Assembly (NCBI RefSeq): GCF_934476685.1
Contig: NZ_CAKSNX010000007.1
Location: 47,063 to 111,062, forward strand
Direction: 5' to 3'
DNA from: an uncultured Ruminococcus sp.
Lineage (GTDB): Bacteria; Bacillota; Clostridia; Oscillospirales; Ruminococcaceae
DNA: 64,000 nt
The notes below the pieces were generated by a model, which was not told the DNA's origin, ran no database searches, and saw only the letters and a list, made by a program, of their open reading frames with translations. The position numbers and the translations under genes were made by a program. Position 1 is the first letter of the stretch; every line of letters begins with the position of its first letter. Positions 61,688-64,000 of the stretch are shown one piece after another.

Positions 61688-62881
61688 CTAATTTATAAAA
61701 TTGATAAAACCTGTTATAACAAGACTGTTGAGAAAATCTGCAAACATACTTCCAACTATCGGAACAAGCATATATGCCTTTATGGACGGAGCAAATTTCT
61801 GAGTAAGCGCCTGCATATTTGCCATTGCGTTAGGCGTAGCGCCCATTCCGAAACCGCAGGTTCCTGCCACAAGTACAGCGGCATCGTAGTTTCTGCCCAT
61901 AACGTTGAATACAACAAAATATGAGAAAAATGCCATGAGCAGTACCTGCGCAATAAGCATTATAACCAGCGGCAGAGCAAGTTCTGCAAGCTGCCAAAGC
62001 TGAAGAGTTATCATGGCTATTCCAAGAAACAGCGACAGACATATTCCTCCAATGTCGTTTATCTCACCCATGTGTATGTGTATTTTTCCGCTGTATTCGC
62101 CAATGTTTCTCATAAATGCAGCGACTATCATTGAACCGATGTATACAGGGAAGGTCATTCCTGTGTAGGAAAGCGACCACGATACAAGCGTTCCTATTCC
62201 CATGGCGATAGCAAGCTGATATGCAGCAGGAGCATACATACTTACCGAACGATGATGCTTCTGCTCGTCCTCAACAAGTATGGAATCGTCCTCAGGCACT
62301 ACCGTTTTCATAAGATCGTGCTTGATTATGAGCCGCCTGCTGAGCGGTCCGCCCATTATCGAACCGATTATAAGACCAAAAGTTGCCGCAGCGGTGCAAA
62401 GCGTTGTCGCACCGTTTATTCCGAAATCTTCAAGGACCGCTCCGAATGCACCCGATGTGCCGTGTCCGCCTATCATCGGTATAGAACCTGTACACATTCC
62501 TACCAGTGCATTTATGTCAAGCGCCTTTGCAACACCGACTGCCACAGCATTCTGCAAGAATATCAGAACGATAAGGCACATTAAAAATGCAACAAGGCTT
62601 TTTCCGCCTGCTTTCAGCACCTTTATGTTAGCCTGAAAACCAACAGATGTGAAGAACATTACCATACAAACGTTTTTCAGAGTTTCATCGAACTGAAATT
62701 CAACTATGCCTAATATGTGCAGCAGACATGAGAATACTGCAAAAATTACTCCTCCCACAACAGGTGCGGGGATACAGAACGTTTCAAGAAATTTGACCTT
62801 CTTTTTCAGAACCCCTCCCAGATACAGCACCCCGACGGCAACCGCAAGGGTCTGATACATATCAATAGTGATCGTTTTCAA
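61688..62881 (-). CDS. gltS: Sodium/glutamate symporter (GltS family)
   Basis: 397 residues of almost continuous membrane helices. Motifs typical of GltS: PAPVVGGVIFA near 38, GFQANIKVLKAGGK near 81, GSIPMIGGHGTSGAFG near 131 (re-entrant loop), and GFGMGATPNAMANMQALT near 345. It starts with TTG 62881, with AAGGAGG 8 bases upstream, and that site lies within the last codons of the upstream TAXI gene, so translation is coupled. The permease therefore appears to work with a binding protein, which GltS symporters normally do not need. Confidence 0.93.
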   Translation of the reverse strand: MKTITIDMYQTLAVAVGVLYLGGVLKKKVKFLETFCIPAPVVGGVIFAVFSCLLHILGIVEFQFDETLKNVCMVMFFTSVGFQANIKVLKAGGKSLVAFLMCLIVLIFLQNAVAVGVAKALDINALVGMCTGSIPMIGGHGTSGAFGAVLEDFGINGATTLCTAAATFGLIIGSIMGGPLSRRLIIKHDLMKTVVPEDDSILVEDEQKHHRSVSMYAPAAYQLAIAMGIGTLVSWSLSYTGMTFPVYIGSMIVAAFMRNIGEYSGKIHIHMGEINDIGGICLSLFLGIAMITLQLWQLAELALPLVIMLIAQVLLMAFFSYFVVFNVMGRNYDAAVLVAGTCGFGMGATPNAMANMQALTQKFAPSIKAYMLVPIVGSMFADFLNSLVITGFINFIN

Positions 62882-62883
62882 AT

Positions 62884-63828
62884 TTATTTCCTCCTTACGG
62901 ATATTCCTAAGCCGTCATAATAATCTGCCGCACCTTCGTGAAATCCGCAGGGGATATCCTGTGTTGCAAATTCTGCGTCAGCTTCTGCAAAAGGCACAGA
63001 TTTTTTGATCTCATCATTGTTTTCAAATATCTGTGTTACAACTTCCTTGACGGAACTGCTGTCCGTTTTGTCAGCAGCAACAAGCACAGCCTTTACACCG
63101 ACAGTTTTTATATCCTCGTCCTGTCCCTTGTATGTTCCGGCATCTATCACAGTTTCATAATAGCCGCCGTAAAGATTGGTCATATATGATATCGTGCGGT
63201 CGTCAAGGGATAATACTCTTATGTCCATATCCTCAGAAAGCTTAGTGACAACATCTGACGGAGTGCCAAGCACTGCAAAGAATGCGTCAATATCACCGCT
63301 TTTCAAAGCGTCGGCGGATTTAGAATATGTGAGATTGCGTATATCCAGCATATCCATATTAAGCCCCACAGAATTAAGAATATACTCTGCGTTTTTTGCA
63401 ACACCTGAACCGTCCTCGCCGACAGAAACACGCTTTCCGTCAAGGTCAGCAACAGTCTGTATCTCAGAATCCGCAGGTACGATTATCTGAAAGGCTTCCA
63501 TATAAAGTCCTGCCACAGCGGATACTCCGTCAATGCTGCCTTCTTCAAAATCCTCTGTGCCGTTTACAGCCTCGGACAAAACGTCGCTCTGCACTATTGC
63601 CATATCAACAAATCCGTCGTCCATAAGGCGAAGATTTGCCTGCGATCCTGCCGTCTTTTTAACAGTTATATCATCGTTGATCTCGCTCAGGGCAGTTCCG
63701 TAAGCATAATATACACCGCCTGTATTTCCTGTACCAAAGCGTATGTCGTCTTTTTTTGCACAGGAACACAAAGATATCAGCAGGCTGCCAGCAGCGATAA
63801 TTGACAGCAATCTGTGTATTTTTCTCAT
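62884..63828 (-). CDS. TAXI-family solute-binding lipoprotein
   Basis: 314 residues. Signal: RKIHRLLSIIAAG and a lipobox LCSC with Cys23. The TAXI (TRAP-associated extracytoplasmic immunogenic) domain is clear: FGTGNTGGVYYAYGTALSEI near 31, TAGSQANLRLMDDGFVDMAIVQSDV near 60-84, and DGKRVSVGEDGSGVAKNAEYIL near 129. TAXI proteins usually serve TRAP transporters with DctM-type permeases; none is here, and gltS follows at 2 bases. Ligand probably glutamate or a related acid, inferred from the permease. No obvious promoter is seen between it and the tRNA terminator. Confidence 0.93.
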   Translation of the reverse strand: MRKIHRLLSIIAAGSLLISLCSCAKKDDIRFGTGNTGGVYYAYGTALSEINDDITVKKTAGSQANLRLMDDGFVDMAIVQSDVLSEAVNGTEDFEEGSIDGVSAVAGLYMEAFQIIVPADSEIQTVADLDGKRVSVGEDGSGVAKNAEYILNSVGLNMDMLDIRNLTYSKSADALKSGDIDAFFAVLGTPSDVVTKLSEDMDIRVLSLDDRTISYMTNLYGGYYETVIDAGTYKGQDEDIKTVGVKAVLVAADKTDSSSVKEVVTQIFENNDEIKKSVPFAEADAEFATQDIPCGFHEGAADYYDGLGISVRRK

Positions 63829-63859
63829 CTGTATCTATCCTTTACAATAAAATATAAAA

Positions 63860-63919
63860 CAAAAAGGCTGAACAGCAGACAGCAAGCTTGTCAGCTCAGC
63901 GTGTCCGCCTGTTCAGCCT
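63860..63919 (-). terminator. Terminator after tRNA-Gln
   Basis: An 11-bp perfect stem (AGGCTGAACAG, 63865-63875, with 63909-63919) has an internal 33-base region that can fold further. On the minus strand it is followed by TTTTTG. Confidence 0.9.
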
Positions 63920-63924
63920 AGGAC

Positions 63925-64000
63925 TGGTTGGGGTGAAAGGATTCGAACCTTTGGAATGACGGAGTCAGAGTCCGTTGCCTTACCACTTGGCGACACCCCA
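63925..64000 (-). tRNA. tRNA-Gln (anticodon CTG)
   Basis: A 76-base tRNA on the minus strand. The acceptor stem TGGGGTG pairs with CACCCCA (7 bp), the anticodon stem ACGGA/TCCGT encloses CTCTGAC (anticodon CTG), the T arm is AAAGG TTCGAAT CCTTT and the CCA end is encoded (63925-63927). The 5' end coincides with the last base of the window. Clostridia usually charge tRNA-Gln through GatCAB. Confidence 0.95.

Noticed and set aside
1..64000. CRISPR array, prophage, insertion sequence or integrase
   Set aside because: No spaced direct repeats, transposase, integrase or phage genes were seen anywhere in the window.

Overview
The window reads as a chromosomal segment of an anaerobic, potentially endospore-forming Firmicute of the class Clostridia, most like the Ruminococcaceae (a Ruminococcus-type gut bacterium). 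Supporting signs are the long PolC replicase, TepA beside an FtsK/SpoIIIE translocase, both dipicolinate synthase subunits, a fused IspH-ribosomal protein S1, AdhE together with the redox regulator Rex, and a secreted GH5 glucanase with a Ser-rich linker and an NPSTG-type sortase signal. The family-level placement is inferred from gene content, not from a marker search. I see no prophage, insertion sequence, CRISPR array or rRNA; most of the window is conserved housekeeping sequence.

Layout: 0-5 kb holds the tail of a Trk/Ktr potassium channel, a uridine phosphorylase, a DUF3592 membrane protein and nadB-nadC. 5-11 kb holds adhE, a kinase-like protein lacking its catalytic aspartates, a lipoprotein and rex, with a Rex-type operator between adhE and the kinase-like gene. 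11-22.4 kb carries tepA, a tiny YlzJ-like frame, uppP, ftsK/spoIIIE, a metallo-beta-lactamase-fold protein, a DUF3006 protein, an RpiR regulator, a flavoprotein, a cmk-plsC fusion and an ispH-rpsA fusion. 22.6-27.5 kb has a class A penicillin-binding protein, an rRNA methyltransferase, a HAD phosphatase and an AIM24-family protein.

27.5-38 kb has an EF-G-like GTPase, dpaA-dpaB, glgA, the GH5 glucanase, a DacF-like protein that has lost all three penicillin-binding motifs, pgi and a small P-loop protein. 38-53.4 kb is a dense run of core genes: yceD-rpmF; der-plsY-gpsA-yjbQ; pyrH-frr-uppS-cdsA; dxr-rseP-ispG-polC. These supply isoprenoid precursors (dxr, ispG, ispH), undecaprenyl carrier (uppS, uppP), phospholipid (plsC, plsY, gpsA, cdsA) and replication and translation functions. 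53.4-60.2 kb is a histidine operon hisZ-G-D-x-B-H-F-x-I-E without hisA or hisC. 60.3-64 kb has a Cys-rich protein, a pair of related 3' modules in inverted orientation, a TAXI binding protein paired with a GltS permease, and tRNA-Gln(CTG).

Most promising observations: (1) the S1 half of the IspH-S1 fusion has its own strong Shine-Dalgarno plus in-frame ATG, an intragenic promoter-like element upstream and a shift in codon use, suggesting a separately made S1 protein; (2) two apparent pseudoenzymes, a DacF-like protein and an APH-fold kinase; (3) an operon coupling a TAXI binding protein to GltS; (4) inverted-repeat 3' modules near 61.1-61.5 kb that look like a dispersed element; (5) a mother-cell-sigma-like promoter before dpaAB.
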